From assembly GCF_008932245.1 (NCBI RefSeq), contig NZ_CP034910.1, positions 1,426,001 through 1,490,000 on the forward strand: DNA of 64,000 nucleotides, given 5' to 3'. The position numbers and the translations under genes were made by a program. The notes under the pieces were generated by a model. The model saw only the letters and a program-made list of their open reading frames with translations. It searched no databases and was not told the origin of the DNA. Below are positions 51,293-58,532 of the stretch, piece by piece (within the stretch, counting starts at the first letter, position 1; each line of letters begins with the position of its first letter). The stretch is from Sinorhizobium alkalisoli. Its GTDB lineage: Bacteria; Pseudomonadota; Alphaproteobacteria; Rhizobiales; Rhizobiaceae.

Positions 51293-53542
51293 TCAGGCCT
51301 GCGTAGCGGCACGCACGCGCTCGGGCTGGAGCGGCAGGTCTCGGATTCGGACACCGATCGCGTCCGCCACGGCATTGGCGATCGCTGCTGCTGCGGGCCC
51401 CTGGGAGGCCTCGCCGGTGCCGAGAAAAGGCTCGCCCGGCCGGTCGATGACATGGACTTCCACCGTCTCCGGCACCGACGGGAAACGCATGATCGGATAG
51501 CCTGCCCAGTCGGCCGATCGGACTCCTTCCGAATTGAAAAGCACCTGCTCGAAAAGCGTCCAGCTCGCCGACTGCACGAGCCCGCCTTCGATCTGGTTGC
51601 GAATGCCGTCCGGATTGACCACCTGGCCGCTGTCGCAGGCGGCAACCGCCCGGCCAAGCCTGATGTGCCCGGTTGCGCGATCCACTTCCACGTCGATGGC
51701 AACGGCGCAATAGGCGGCGAGATTCTTGTAGCGGGCGTAGGCAAGGCCGCGCCCGCGCCCGGGTCTCCGCTCCCAACCATCCCAATCGAACGCCTGTACG
51801 GCCGTCGTCACGACTTCGCGCGCCCGCGGATCCTCGAGCCGGGCAAGCCGGAACTCCACCGGATCCACCGCGGCGGCAAGCGCCAGTTCGTCCATGAAGC
51901 TCTCCAGCGCGAAGACGTTCATATAGGCCCCGAGGGAGCGCAGGGCCGATGTGCGCAGCGGCATCTCGCTGATGAAGTGTTCGACCACGCGCGCGTTCGG
52001 AATTCTATAGGGTGGAATCGCATTTCGGTCGGCTCCGCCGGCCGGTTGCGGGATGTTGGTGGGCGCTTCCGGCTCGAAGGCGTTGGATATGAGCTGGGCC
52101 GGCAAAAGGTTGCCTGCCGGGCCCGGCCTCGTGGTATGCGGATTGCTCCAGACTTCGTAGTTCCAGCTCGATATGTCGCCTGTCGCAGAAACGGAGCCAT
52201 TCGCACGCACGATCATGGCCGAGCCATAGGGTTCCCATTGATGCTCGTGATCACGCATCCATTGGATGCGGACCGGGCGATCGGGCACGGCGCGTGCCAG
52301 CAGGGCCGCATCGGCTGCCGCATCGTCCGCGCCATTATGACCGTAGCAACCCGCGCCCTCCATATGGATAAGCCGCACGGCTGCCTCCTCCATGCCGACC
52401 ATCTCGGCGATCGCCGCACGATCCGGGTAGACGCCTTGGGTATGGCTCCAGATGGTGAGCTGACCATTCTGGAAGAGCCCCACCGCACAGGACGGGCCTA
52501 TCGATCCGTGCATCTGGTAGGGCCGTGTATAAGTAGCCTCAACGAGCTTCGCGCCGTCAGGCGGCGGCACGGCGGTTTCCGGTCCGCTGATCACGCTGCT
52601 CTCCGCCGGCAACTGCATCAGATGATCATAGATGTCGCTTTCGGAGGGCAACGAGGCGCCACCTTCCCACTGCGCGGCCGTTTGAAGCGCCTGCATCGCC
52701 TTAATCGCCTGGAACTCTCCTTCCGCGATTACGCCGAGATAGTTGCCGTCCCGCACCACCCTGATCACGCCCGGCATGTCGTCTATCTGCGACGTATCGA
52801 GGTCGGCAAGACGCATGCCGCGTCTCGGCGGACGCACGATGCGGGCATGCACCATGCCCTCAAGTCTCAGGTCGTGCACATAGGACGGCTCGCCGGTGAC
52901 TTTGCCCGGAATATCGACGCGCGGCACCGGCTGCCCCATAATCGTGTAATTCCCCGGTTCGAAGAAGCCGGTCTGATCGTTCACCGTCACATGAAGCGAC
53001 TGCCCGCTGACCAGTTGCCCGTAGCTTCGCCTTTCGCCGGAACTGCTGACGACAGCACCGTCCTCAACCTCGAGATCGCCGGCCGCGACACCCATCTCCT
53101 CGGCCGCCAGACCGATCATCATCCGGCGCAGATGTGCTGCGGCATGCAAAATAGCGGTGCCGCTATGTTGCATGGATTGGCTGCCGGCCGTGTAGCCTTC
53201 GTCGGGCGTTTGCGCCGTATCGGCGGTGAGGAGCCTGATATGCGAAAAGTCGACCTTGAGCTGTTCCGCCGCGATCTGGCTGAGGGCTGTGCGGATGCCC
53301 TGACCGAGTTCGGCCTTGCCGGTGAAGACCGTGATGCTTTCGTCGTTGTCGATGCGTATCCAGGAATCGAGGAAAGGAAAATCGGAAAGGCTTCCTGGAA
53401 GCTTGGCGGGCGAGGGAGCAGCGGTCGGCGCGCCTTCCTGGGCCGTGAGCCGGCCGGGCGAAATCGAGAAATAGAGGACCAGCGCACCGCCGCCCTTGAG
53501 AAGCGAGCGGCGCGACAGTTCCAGGTGATCAAGGGCGGTCAT
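51293..53542 (-). CDS. Molybdopterin-binding hydroxylase large subunit, IorB/aldehyde oxidase type
   Basis: A 749-residue xanthine-oxidase-family subunit. It starts with a Tat signal, ELSRRSLLKGGGALVLYF, so it is exported folded. Family landmarks are TVFTGKAELGQGIRTALSQI, the GQPVPRVDIPGKVTGEPSYV region, a QMHGSIGPSCAVGLFQ segment and, at the C terminus, VQSASWTLFEQV and EPFLGTGEASQGPAAAAIAN with the catalytic Glu of GTGEAS. It hydroxylates an aldehyde or N-heterocycle using water and passes electrons to the 2Fe-2S subunit. Starts at 53542, overlapping the small-subunit stop by ATGA. Confidence 0.88.
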   Translation of the reverse strand: MTALDHLELSRRSLLKGGGALVLYFSISPGRLTAQEGAPTAAPSPAKLPGSLSDFPFLDSWIRIDNDESITVFTGKAELGQGIRTALSQIAAEQLKVDFSHIRLLTADTAQTPDEGYTAGSQSMQHSGTAILHAAAHLRRMMIGLAAEEMGVAAGDLEVEDGAVVSSSGERRSYGQLVSGQSLHVTVNDQTGFFEPGNYTIMGQPVPRVDIPGKVTGEPSYVHDLRLEGMVHARIVRPPRRGMRLADLDTSQIDDMPGVIRVVRDGNYLGVIAEGEFQAIKAMQALQTAAQWEGGASLPSESDIYDHLMQLPAESSVISGPETAVPPPDGAKLVEATYTRPYQMHGSIGPSCAVGLFQNGQLTIWSHTQGVYPDRAAIAEMVGMEEAAVRLIHMEGAGCYGHNGADDAAADAALLARAVPDRPVRIQWMRDHEHQWEPYGSAMIVRANGSVSATGDISSWNYEVWSNPHTTRPGPAGNLLPAQLISNAFEPEAPTNIPQPAGGADRNAIPPYRIPNARVVEHFISEMPLRTSALRSLGAYMNVFALESFMDELALAAAVDPVEFRLARLEDPRAREVVTTAVQAFDWDGWERRPGRGRGLAYARYKNLAAYCAVAIDVEVDRATGHIRLGRAVAACDSGQVVNPDGIRNQIEGGLVQSASWTLFEQVLFNSEGVRSADWAGYPIMRFPSVPETVEVHVIDRPGEPFLGTGEASQGPAAAAIANAVADAIGVRIRDLPLQPERVRAATQA

Positions 53543-54030
53543 TGGCCAGGCTCCCCTGCGGAGGATGTTTGTTGCTGAAAGCTTTCGCTCGCCCGGTGCA
53601 CGGCGCGCAGGATCCGCATATGCGTTCCGCAGCGGCAGAGAGAGGGCTCGAGGGCCGCGCGGATGGTCGTTTCGTCGGGCGCGGAATTCTCCAAGAGAAG
53701 GGCATGCGCCCGCATGATCATGCCGGGAATGCAGTAGCCACATTGCGCGGCCTGTTCGTCGATGAAAGCCTTTTGCACCGGGCCGGGGCTGTCGATAGAG
53801 CCGAGGCCTTCGAGCGTCGTGACCTCCCGCCCGGCAAGCACGGCGATGGGCGTCAGGCAAGAAAAGATGGGGTGGCCGTCGGCGAGCACCGTGCAGGAGC
53901 CGCACTGGCCCAGCCCGCAGCCGAACTTCGCACCGTTAAGTTCCATCTCGTTTCGCAGAACGTAAAGGAGTGGCGTCTCCGGCGCGCTGTCGGTATCGAA
54001 CGTGCTGCCGTTCACATTAAGCGTGATCAT
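53539..54030 (-). CDS. (2Fe-2S)-binding subunit of molybdenum hydroxylase, IorA type
   Basis: A 163-residue small subunit. The plant-type cluster is bound by GAKFGCGLGQCGSCTVL near 39-55 with a following Cys in IFSCLTP. The second cluster is bound by QCGYCIPGMIMRAHALL and PSLCRCGTHMRILRAV. It passes electrons from Mo in the large subunit towards the cytochrome encoded just upstream. The ATG at 54030, with GGAGTGAG upstream, is 4 bp beyond the cytochrome stop. It lacks its own signal, so it is probably carried across with the Tat-exported large subunit. Confidence 0.9.
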   Translation of the reverse strand: MITLNVNGSTFDTDSAPETPLLYVLRNEMELNGAKFGCGLGQCGSCTVLADGHPIFSCLTPIAVLAGREVTTLEGLGSIDSPGPVQKAFIDEQAAQCGYCIPGMIMRAHALLLENSAPDETTIRAALEPSLCRCGTHMRILRAVHRASESFQQQTSSAGEPGQ

Positions 54031-54034
54031 TCTC

Positions 54035-55330
54035 TCACTCCGCTTCGGCTGTTTGTTCCCCCGCACGTGACCCGAACCGCATTCTCCTGGCGACGACGTC
54101 GTCGACGTCCGTCCAGGGCTCGAGCCCGGTGAACCGCCCGCGCAGATAGGTGGCGAGCGCCACCATCTGGTCGTCTGTCAAGGCGCCGGCAAATCCCGGC
54201 ATATGGCGGCCCGGCCGACCTTCGGGTGGCTTGACGCCGTCCTCTATGATCCGGACCGAATTCAAGGGCGTGGGTATGCGGATCGACGTGCTATGGGCCA
54301 AAGGCAAACCGGCGGCGAAAGGCGAGGGGCTCGCTTCGTGGCAGATCGCGCAAGCGCCGGCATAGATCAACGCGCCGATATCCTCGCCATCACGCGGTTC
54401 GCCGACGGCGCCGGTGATCTCGGCATCGGTCTCGGCTTCGTCGCCCTCCATGAGCAACGCGATGTAGGCTGAGATCGCTGCGACGTCCTCGTCGGGAACG
54501 CGCGAGAGATTGTGAGCGACAGGCGCCATTGCGCCGAGAGCGACGCCGTGCTCTTCAACCCACCGGCCCGCTAGGTAGTCGGCCAGTTGCGCCTCGTTCC
54601 ACTTTACCGCTGCCGGAACGTCGCCTGCGATTGCGGGCGCATACCAGTTTTCGGTGACCTCGCCCCGCAGGAACTCGTCCGCTTTTTCGGCCTGAAGAGC
54701 GTTGCGCGGGGTGTGGCATCCGCCGCAATGTCCCAGCCCCTGCACCAGATATGCGCCCCGGTTCACCTTCTCGTCCGCATCGGGCAGACCGGCAAAGCGT
54801 TCATTGTCCAGATAAAGAAGCTTCCAGCCGGCCAGCAGCGGGCGGAGGTTGAACGGAAATCTCAGCTCGTTTTCAAGCGGCTGGTTGCGCACCGGTTCGC
54901 GGGACATGAGATAGGCATAGAGGGCATCGACGTCCTCCGGCATCACCTTGGTAAAATGATGATACGGAAAGGCGGGGTAGAGGTGCCGCCCTTCTCTGTC
55001 GAGCCCCTCATGCATCGCGCGGCGGAAGGCTTCGTGTGACCAGGTGCCTATGCCGGTCTCCGGGTCCGGCGTGATGTTCGTCGAATAGATGGTGCCGAGT
55101 GGGGTGGGGATCGGCCGGCCGCCTGCATAGGCTCCGCCTCGCTCGGCCGTATGGCATTCCGCGCAGTTTCCAATCAGCGCCAGGCGCTCGCCATGTGCAA
55201 CCGTGGCGCGGTCGAAGCTCTGCGGATCTGGACGATCGACGGCGTCGAGCGCACGCGGGCTCACGGCATAGGCGACGGCCGCCGCCGCAAGCACGATCAG
55301 CGCGATGGCGAGGCCGTAGAGAACCTTCAC
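54035..55330 (-). CDS. Tri-haem c-type cytochrome, electron acceptor of the Mo hydroxylase
   Basis: A 431-residue exported cytochrome. An uncleaved or cleaved N-terminal helix (GLAIALIVLAAAAVAYAV) anchors it. Three CxxCH sites are seen: NCAECHT near 56, HCGGCHT near 205 and ICHE of CAICH near 335. Similar tri-haem subunits accept electrons from membrane-bound alcohol, aldehyde and gluconate dehydrogenases. It precedes the two Mo hydroxylase genes by 4 bp in one operon. A sigma-EcfG-type promoter lies 37 bp before its start, and two hairpins farther upstream. Confidence 0.9.
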   Translation of the reverse strand: MKVLYGLAIALIVLAAAAVAYAVSPRALDAVDRPDPQSFDRATVAHGERLALIGNCAECHTAERGGAYAGGRPIPTPLGTIYSTNITPDPETGIGTWSHEAFRRAMHEGLDREGRHLYPAFPYHHFTKVMPEDVDALYAYLMSREPVRNQPLENELRFPFNLRPLLAGWKLLYLDNERFAGLPDADEKVNRGAYLVQGLGHCGGCHTPRNALQAEKADEFLRGEVTENWYAPAIAGDVPAAVKWNEAQLADYLAGRWVEEHGVALGAMAPVAHNLSRVPDEDVAAISAYIALLMEGDEAETDAEITGAVGEPRDGEDIGALIYAGACAICHEASPSPFAAGLPLAHSTSIRIPTPLNSVRIIEDGVKPPEGRPGRHMPGFAGALTDDQMVALATYLRGRFTGLEPWTDVDDVVARRMRFGSRAGEQTAEAE

Positions 55331-55366
55331 CGGTGCTCCTTCCTCAAGAAGATTTCAGTGAAACCC

Positions 55367-55391
55367 AACCTGTGGCACCCCAAATGGTTCC
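55367..55391 (-). promoter_or_regulatory. Sigma-EcfG-type promoter of cytochrome-Mo hydroxylase operon
   Basis: GGAAC-N16-GGTT, reading leftward, ends 37 bp before the cytochrome start. The -35 part lies inside a CAAATGG-TT-CCATTTG inverted repeat, which might allow a second factor to compete. Confidence 0.7.
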
Positions 55392-55429
55392 ATTTGTCGG
55401 GAGCGTCGAGCAGTCTCCGGATGTAAAAT

Positions 55430-55504
55430 GGCGGCGCCTGGATTTCAGGCACCGCCAATGAGCAAAAGGGGGACTAGATTTGTCGCTCCCGCTACCGGGA
55501 GCGA
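55430..55504. other. Two tandem strong hairpins upstream of cytochrome operon
   Basis: First, 55430-55456: an 11-bp stem with one mismatch (GGCGGCGCCTG/CAGGCACCGCC) and a 5-nt loop. Second, 55483-55504: a perfect 9-bp stem, TCGCTCCCG/CGGGAGCGA, with a 4-nt loop. They lie 39-113 bp beyond the -35 of the operon promoter, outside coding sequence. Confidence 0.75.
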
Positions 55505-55819
55505 TGCAATATCCAATTCGCGATCTGGCAATTTGTTCCATGCCTTTGTCGAAAGCGGACGCTGCTGGGCGAGGCGGGAATCTCCTTCGTGACGCAACCG
55601 CGCACTGCTTCCTTTCTACCGCCGGAAATGGCGAACTCGGCGCAGAATTCGAGCGGCAATTCCCGCCGCCGCGCTATTCGGATGGGCCACCGCGCAGATC
55701 GCCGACTGCAACTCTGGAGCGCATCGTTACTGCCATTTGCCCAGGGCCAGCTCCAAATGCTGACGGGCTCGCCCGCGGTCGTCTCCATTGGCCGTTAGAG
55801 TGGTCTCCTCGAGACGCCT
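55505..55819. other. Intergenic stretch between hairpins and DUF3309 gene
   Basis: No gene, promoter consensus or repeat is recognised here. Short frames on both strands have no ribosome sites or conserved look. Confidence 0.5.
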
Positions 55820-55975
55820 CTAGATCCGTCCCATCAGGACAAGGATTAGGAGCACGACGACCAGCAGTCCGAGGAAGCCCGAAGGGCCATAGCCCCAACC
55901 CGAAGAGTAGGGCCATGTTGGGACCGCTGCGATGAGTAACACGATCAGGATGATCAGGAGTATGGTGCCTAGCAT
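55820..55975 (-). CDS. DUF3309 family small membrane protein
   Basis: A 51-residue protein too short for most gene callers. Two hydrophobic stretches (MLGTILLIILIVLLIAAVP and GLLVVVLLILVLMGRI) surround the Tyr/Trp/Gly-rich centre WPYSSGWGYGPSGF that is diagnostic of DUF3309. It probably sits in the inner membrane. AAGGAG precedes the ATG at 14 nt, and a sigma-EcfG-type promoter is 115 bp upstream. Function is unknown; the family is often stress induced. Confidence 0.88.
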   Translation of the reverse strand: MLGTILLIILIVLLIAAVPTWPYSSGWGYGPSGFLGLLVVVLLILVLMGRI

Positions 55976-56089
55976 GCTGCGCTCTCCTTAGCCAAAAGAT
56001 CGTTTACGCTTGGGTTTGGGCGTCGAAAGGCGGCTCTTTGAGAATTTCGATCGAGCCGGGGCCCAAGCCTCGATAAGATTTGCACTCCT

Positions 56090-56114
56090 AACCCGAAAGG
56101 CGCCCAGATGTTCC
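56090..56114 (-). promoter_or_regulatory. Sigma-EcfG-type promoter of DUF3309 gene
   Basis: GGAAC-N16-GGTT, reading leftward, ends 115 bp before the DUF3309 start. Confidence 0.65.
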
Positions 56115-56217
56115 GCCGCCACTCGCAAACCTCTGATGATGTTCCTGCCGGTCACTGATGCTATGCCGCTTGCCGGTCTGGGCTACCCCCGATCTGAGAG
56201 TGCCAATTCCCAGGGAT

Positions 56218-56391
56218 TCAGAGCACGATTCCGCCGGCCATGATCGCGAGGACGAGAAAGATAAGGAATATGGCCACGGCGATGAAGAACAGGATCTTGG
56301 CAATTCCGGCGGTTGCAGCCGAAACGCCGGAGAAGCCGAGGAAGCCCGCAACCAGCGAAATCACAAAGAAGATCAAGGCCCATTTCAACAT
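56218..56391 (-). CDS. DUF1328 family small membrane protein
   Basis: A 57-residue inner-membrane protein. [20 protein letters not shown] and the [20 protein letters not shown] helix with [11 protein letters not shown] between them give the DUF1328 (YtjA) pattern. AAGGAG lies about 16 nt before the ATG. Function is unknown; relatives are induced by envelope or osmotic stress. No sigma-EcfG element was seen directly upstream on this strand. Confidence 0.88.
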   Translation of the reverse strand: MLKWALIFFVISLVAGFLGFSGVSAATAGIAKILFFIAVAIFLIFLVLAIMAGGIVL

Positions 56392-56524
56392 TGCTGCACC
56401 TATGGTGGAAGGAGTGATCCGGGGGAAGATAGGGCATCAATCCGGCACGACCACTTTCGTTTTACGGCGGCTACCCGCGGTCATGCAGATCGCCGGAGAA
56501 AGATGCAATCGCTGCCATTCTGAC

Positions 56525-56549
56525 GGAACCAATTTCATGGGACGGCGTT
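56525..56549 (+). promoter_or_regulatory. Sigma-EcfG-type promoter of ferritin-like gene
   Basis: GGAAC-N16-CGTT, a perfect match, ends 30 bp before the start at 56580. Confidence 0.8.
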
Positions 56550-56579
56550 AGACGGGCTCGTCACGAAGGAGGGTAAGCC

Positions 56580-57074
56580 ATGCCAGAAAAAACACTTGAG
56601 AACCTGTTCCACGAGACGCTCAGGGACATCTATTATGCCGAGCGACAGATCCTGAAGGCGCTGCCGAAGATGGCCAGGGCAGCGAAATCCCAGAACTGCA
56701 AAGAGGCGTTCGAAAAGCACAAGGAAGAGACCGAGACGCATGTCGAGCGGCTTCAGAAGGTGTTCGAGATCATCGGCAAGCGGGCCCAGGGTAAGACATG
56801 TGAAGCGATGGACGGCCTTATTGCCGAAGGCGAGGACGTAGCCGAGGAGTTCAAGGGATCGCCCGCCGTGGATGCGGGGCTGATTGCCGCCGCGCAAGCG
56901 GTTGAGCATTACGAGATCGCCCGCTATGGCACGCTGAAGACCTGGGCACAGCAGCTTGGCCTCAAGGAAGCGGTGTCGCTCCTCGACGCCACCCTCCAAG
57001 AAGAGGGTGAAACGGACAAGAAGCTCACTAAGCTTGCCGTAGAAGCGGCGAACCAGAAGGCGAAAGCGGCCTGA
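56580..57074 (+). CDS. Ferritin-like YciE/YciF (DUF892) family protein
   Basis: A 164-residue four-helix protein. Family motifs are TLENLFHETLRDIYYAERQI, FEKHKEETETHVERLQKVFE and AQAVEHYEIARYGTLKTWAQ. The Glu and His residues in these helices can form a di-iron site. YciF proteins are induced by osmotic, oxidative and desiccation stress, with possible ferroxidase or peroxidase activity; this is not established. GAAGGAGG precedes the start. A perfect sigma-EcfG-type promoter lies 30 bp upstream. Confidence 0.9.
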   Translation: MPEKTLENLFHETLRDIYYAERQILKALPKMARAAKSQNCKEAFEKHKEETETHVERLQKVFEIIGKRAQGKTCEAMDGLIAEGEDVAEEFKGSPAVDAGLIAAAQAVEHYEIARYGTLKTWAQQLGLKEAVSLLDATLQEEGETDKKLTKLAVEAANQKAKAA

Positions 57075-57223
57075 ACGGAGGGCCGCGCGCTCTCAAAAAC
57101 GCCGGTGACCTACGCACGAGAACGGCGCACCGAATTTGCGCCTTCCCTCGGTACCGGTCACCGGCTCCTGCTGCGGGCCAAACTGATCGCCAGCGTATCA
57201 TTCCCAGAGAGATGTGCTTCCAT

Positions 57224-57249
57224 GGAACATGGTGATGTTCTGCGTGGTT
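57224..57249 (+). promoter_or_regulatory. Sigma-EcfG-type promoter of 57290 operon
   Basis: GGAAC-N17-GGTT ends 40 bp before the start at 57290. The 17-nt spacer is within the accepted range. Confidence 0.65.
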
Positions 57250-57289
57250 GTGATGATCAATCCGGCGAAGCAGCGAAGAGGAAGGTCTC

Positions 57290-57553
57290 ATGAGTGAAGC
57301 CACCGCAACTGACAAGCATGAGGAAATCAGACGCTGGGTCGAGGAACGCAATGGTCGCCCGGCGAGAGTGAAGGCCACTTCGAACGGCGGCCTGCTCCGC
57401 ATTGATTTCGGTGAGCCGGAGGAATCCCTCGAGCCGATTTCCTGGGAAGAATTTTTTCGTGTCTTCGATGAAAACAGACTGCTGTTCCTGCACCAGGACA
57501 AGACCGCGGATGGCAGTCTCAGCCGCTTCAACAAATTCATCGACCGCCGGTGA
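57290..57553 (+). CDS. Conserved hypothetical protein
   Basis: An 87-residue acidic cytosolic protein. ATDKHEEIRRWVEERNGRPA is followed by KATSNGGLLRIDFGEPEESL and PISWEEFFRVFDENRLLFLH. The pattern, including FxxLFxxxxLxFLxQ near the C terminus, recurs in small proteins near stress genes of Rhizobiales, but I know no function. AGGAAGG precedes the ATG. The DUF1003 gene begins 3 bp after its stop, so they form an operon behind a sigma-EcfG-type promoter. Confidence 0.75.
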   Translation: MSEATATDKHEEIRRWVEERNGRPARVKATSNGGLLRIDFGEPEESLEPISWEEFFRVFDENRLLFLHQDKTADGSLSRFNKFIDRR

Positions 57554-57556
57554 GGA

Positions 57557-58108
57557 ATGCAAGACCCGCACGAGGCAACTTATCGGACCGCACCGCCTGC
57601 ACAGGCCACGCCGCGGCTCGATCGCAACATTCGTGCGGTGCTGAAACAGCGCGAGGATGATGAACGGAGCAAAACGGCGCAGGAACAGATTTCGCAGCGC
57701 ATCACGAACTTCGCGGGCTCTCTGAACTTTGTCTGCCTGCACGTGCTCGCCTTCGGGGCTTGGATCATCGCGAATCTCGGGCTGGTGCCCAAAGTGCCTG
57801 TTTTCGATCCCACCTTCGCCATGCTCGCCATGATCGCCTCCGTGGAAGCCATCTTCGTCACCACTTTTGTGCTGATCTCCCAGAACCGCATGGCCCGGGA
57901 TGATGCCAGGCGGGCGGATCTGAACCTGCAGATATCCCTGCTTGCGGAGCAGGAGGCGACACGGCTCCTGGCACTCGTTTCCACCATCGCCGAGCGCCTG
58001 GACGTAAAGACGGACGCCGATGCCACCCTTGACGAACTTGCAACGGAGATCACGCCTGAGCAGGTGCTTCACAGGCTGGACGAGCGCGAAGCAGAACCGC
58101 GCGAATAG
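57557..58108 (+). CDS. DUF1003 domain-containing membrane protein
   Basis: A 183-residue protein with two helices (LNFVCLHVLAFGAWIIANLG; FAMLAMIASVEAIFVTTFVL) followed by the diagnostic LISQNRMARDDARRADLNLQ, a charged conserved segment. The C-terminal helical part is cytosolic. Function is unknown; members are common in stress operons. The start is an ATG 3 bp after the previous stop. It is convergent with the membrane protein gene at 58145. Confidence 0.9.
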   Translation: MQDPHEATYRTAPPAQATPRLDRNIRAVLKQREDDERSKTAQEQISQRITNFAGSLNFVCLHVLAFGAWIIANLGLVPKVPVFDPTFAMLAMIASVEAIFVTTFVLISQNRMARDDARRADLNLQISLLAEQEATRLLALVSTIAERLDVKTDADATLDELATEITPEQVLHRLDEREAEPRE

Positions 58109-58144
58109 AGACGGGCGGCGAATTGCTCGCCTCACCTTGGCCCG

Positions 58145-58525
58145 TCACCTCAACAGTCCGCACACGTCGATCTGGAAGACCGATGCGCCGCTCCAGACGA
58201 CCCCCATGAGCGACAGCAAGCTCAACAGTCGTTCAACGCGGACCGAAAAGGTGCGGTTGTGCGGCTCCGGCATCTCGTAGCGCAGCATATGGGCAAGGCG
58301 GCCGGGGAAGAAGAGGCTGAAACATAGCAACAGAATGGCCCCGAGCGTCGCCAGAATCACCGACGCCTGGATCAGAACCGATGGGGCCATTGCGCTGTTT
58401 CCGACGGCGCAGGCTGCCGACTGAACGCCATAGACGAGAAGGAGGTGTGTCGCCCACAGAATTGGTCCGGCCAGCAGGAAGAGGATTGCGCTGGCGATTG
58501 GTGCTTCCTTTCCAGGCTCGATCAT
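58145..58525 (-). CDS. Small membrane protein at the end of the cytochrome oxidase operon
   Basis: A 126-residue protein with four or so helices: ASAILFLLAGPILWATHLLL, SVLIQASVILATLGAILLLC and LLSLLSLMGVVWSGASVFQI. The sequence THLLLVYGVQSAACA with a Cys is notable, as is the Cys near the C terminus. No family is certain; it could be a subunit IV-like or assembly protein. It starts 7 bp after the CoxA-CoxC stop. The ATG at 58525 has GGTAGG upstream. Confidence 0.7.
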   Translation of the reverse strand: MIEPGKEAPIASAILFLLAGPILWATHLLLVYGVQSAACAVGNSAMAPSVLIQASVILATLGAILLLCFSLFFPGRLAHMLRYEMPEPHNRTFSVRVERLLSLLSLMGVVWSGASVFQIDVCGLLR

Positions 58526-58532
58526 CGCCAAC

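Noticed and set aside
51251..53578. Open plus-strand frame of 775 codons
   Set aside because: Antisense to the Mo hydroxylase large subunit, which has all its family motifs. A protein-coding role for both strands is very unlikely.
53543..53905. Extension of the Mo hydroxylase large subunit by 121 codons
   Set aside because: It overlaps the 2Fe-2S subunit gene in another frame, and the Tat signal of the large subunit begins at 53542.
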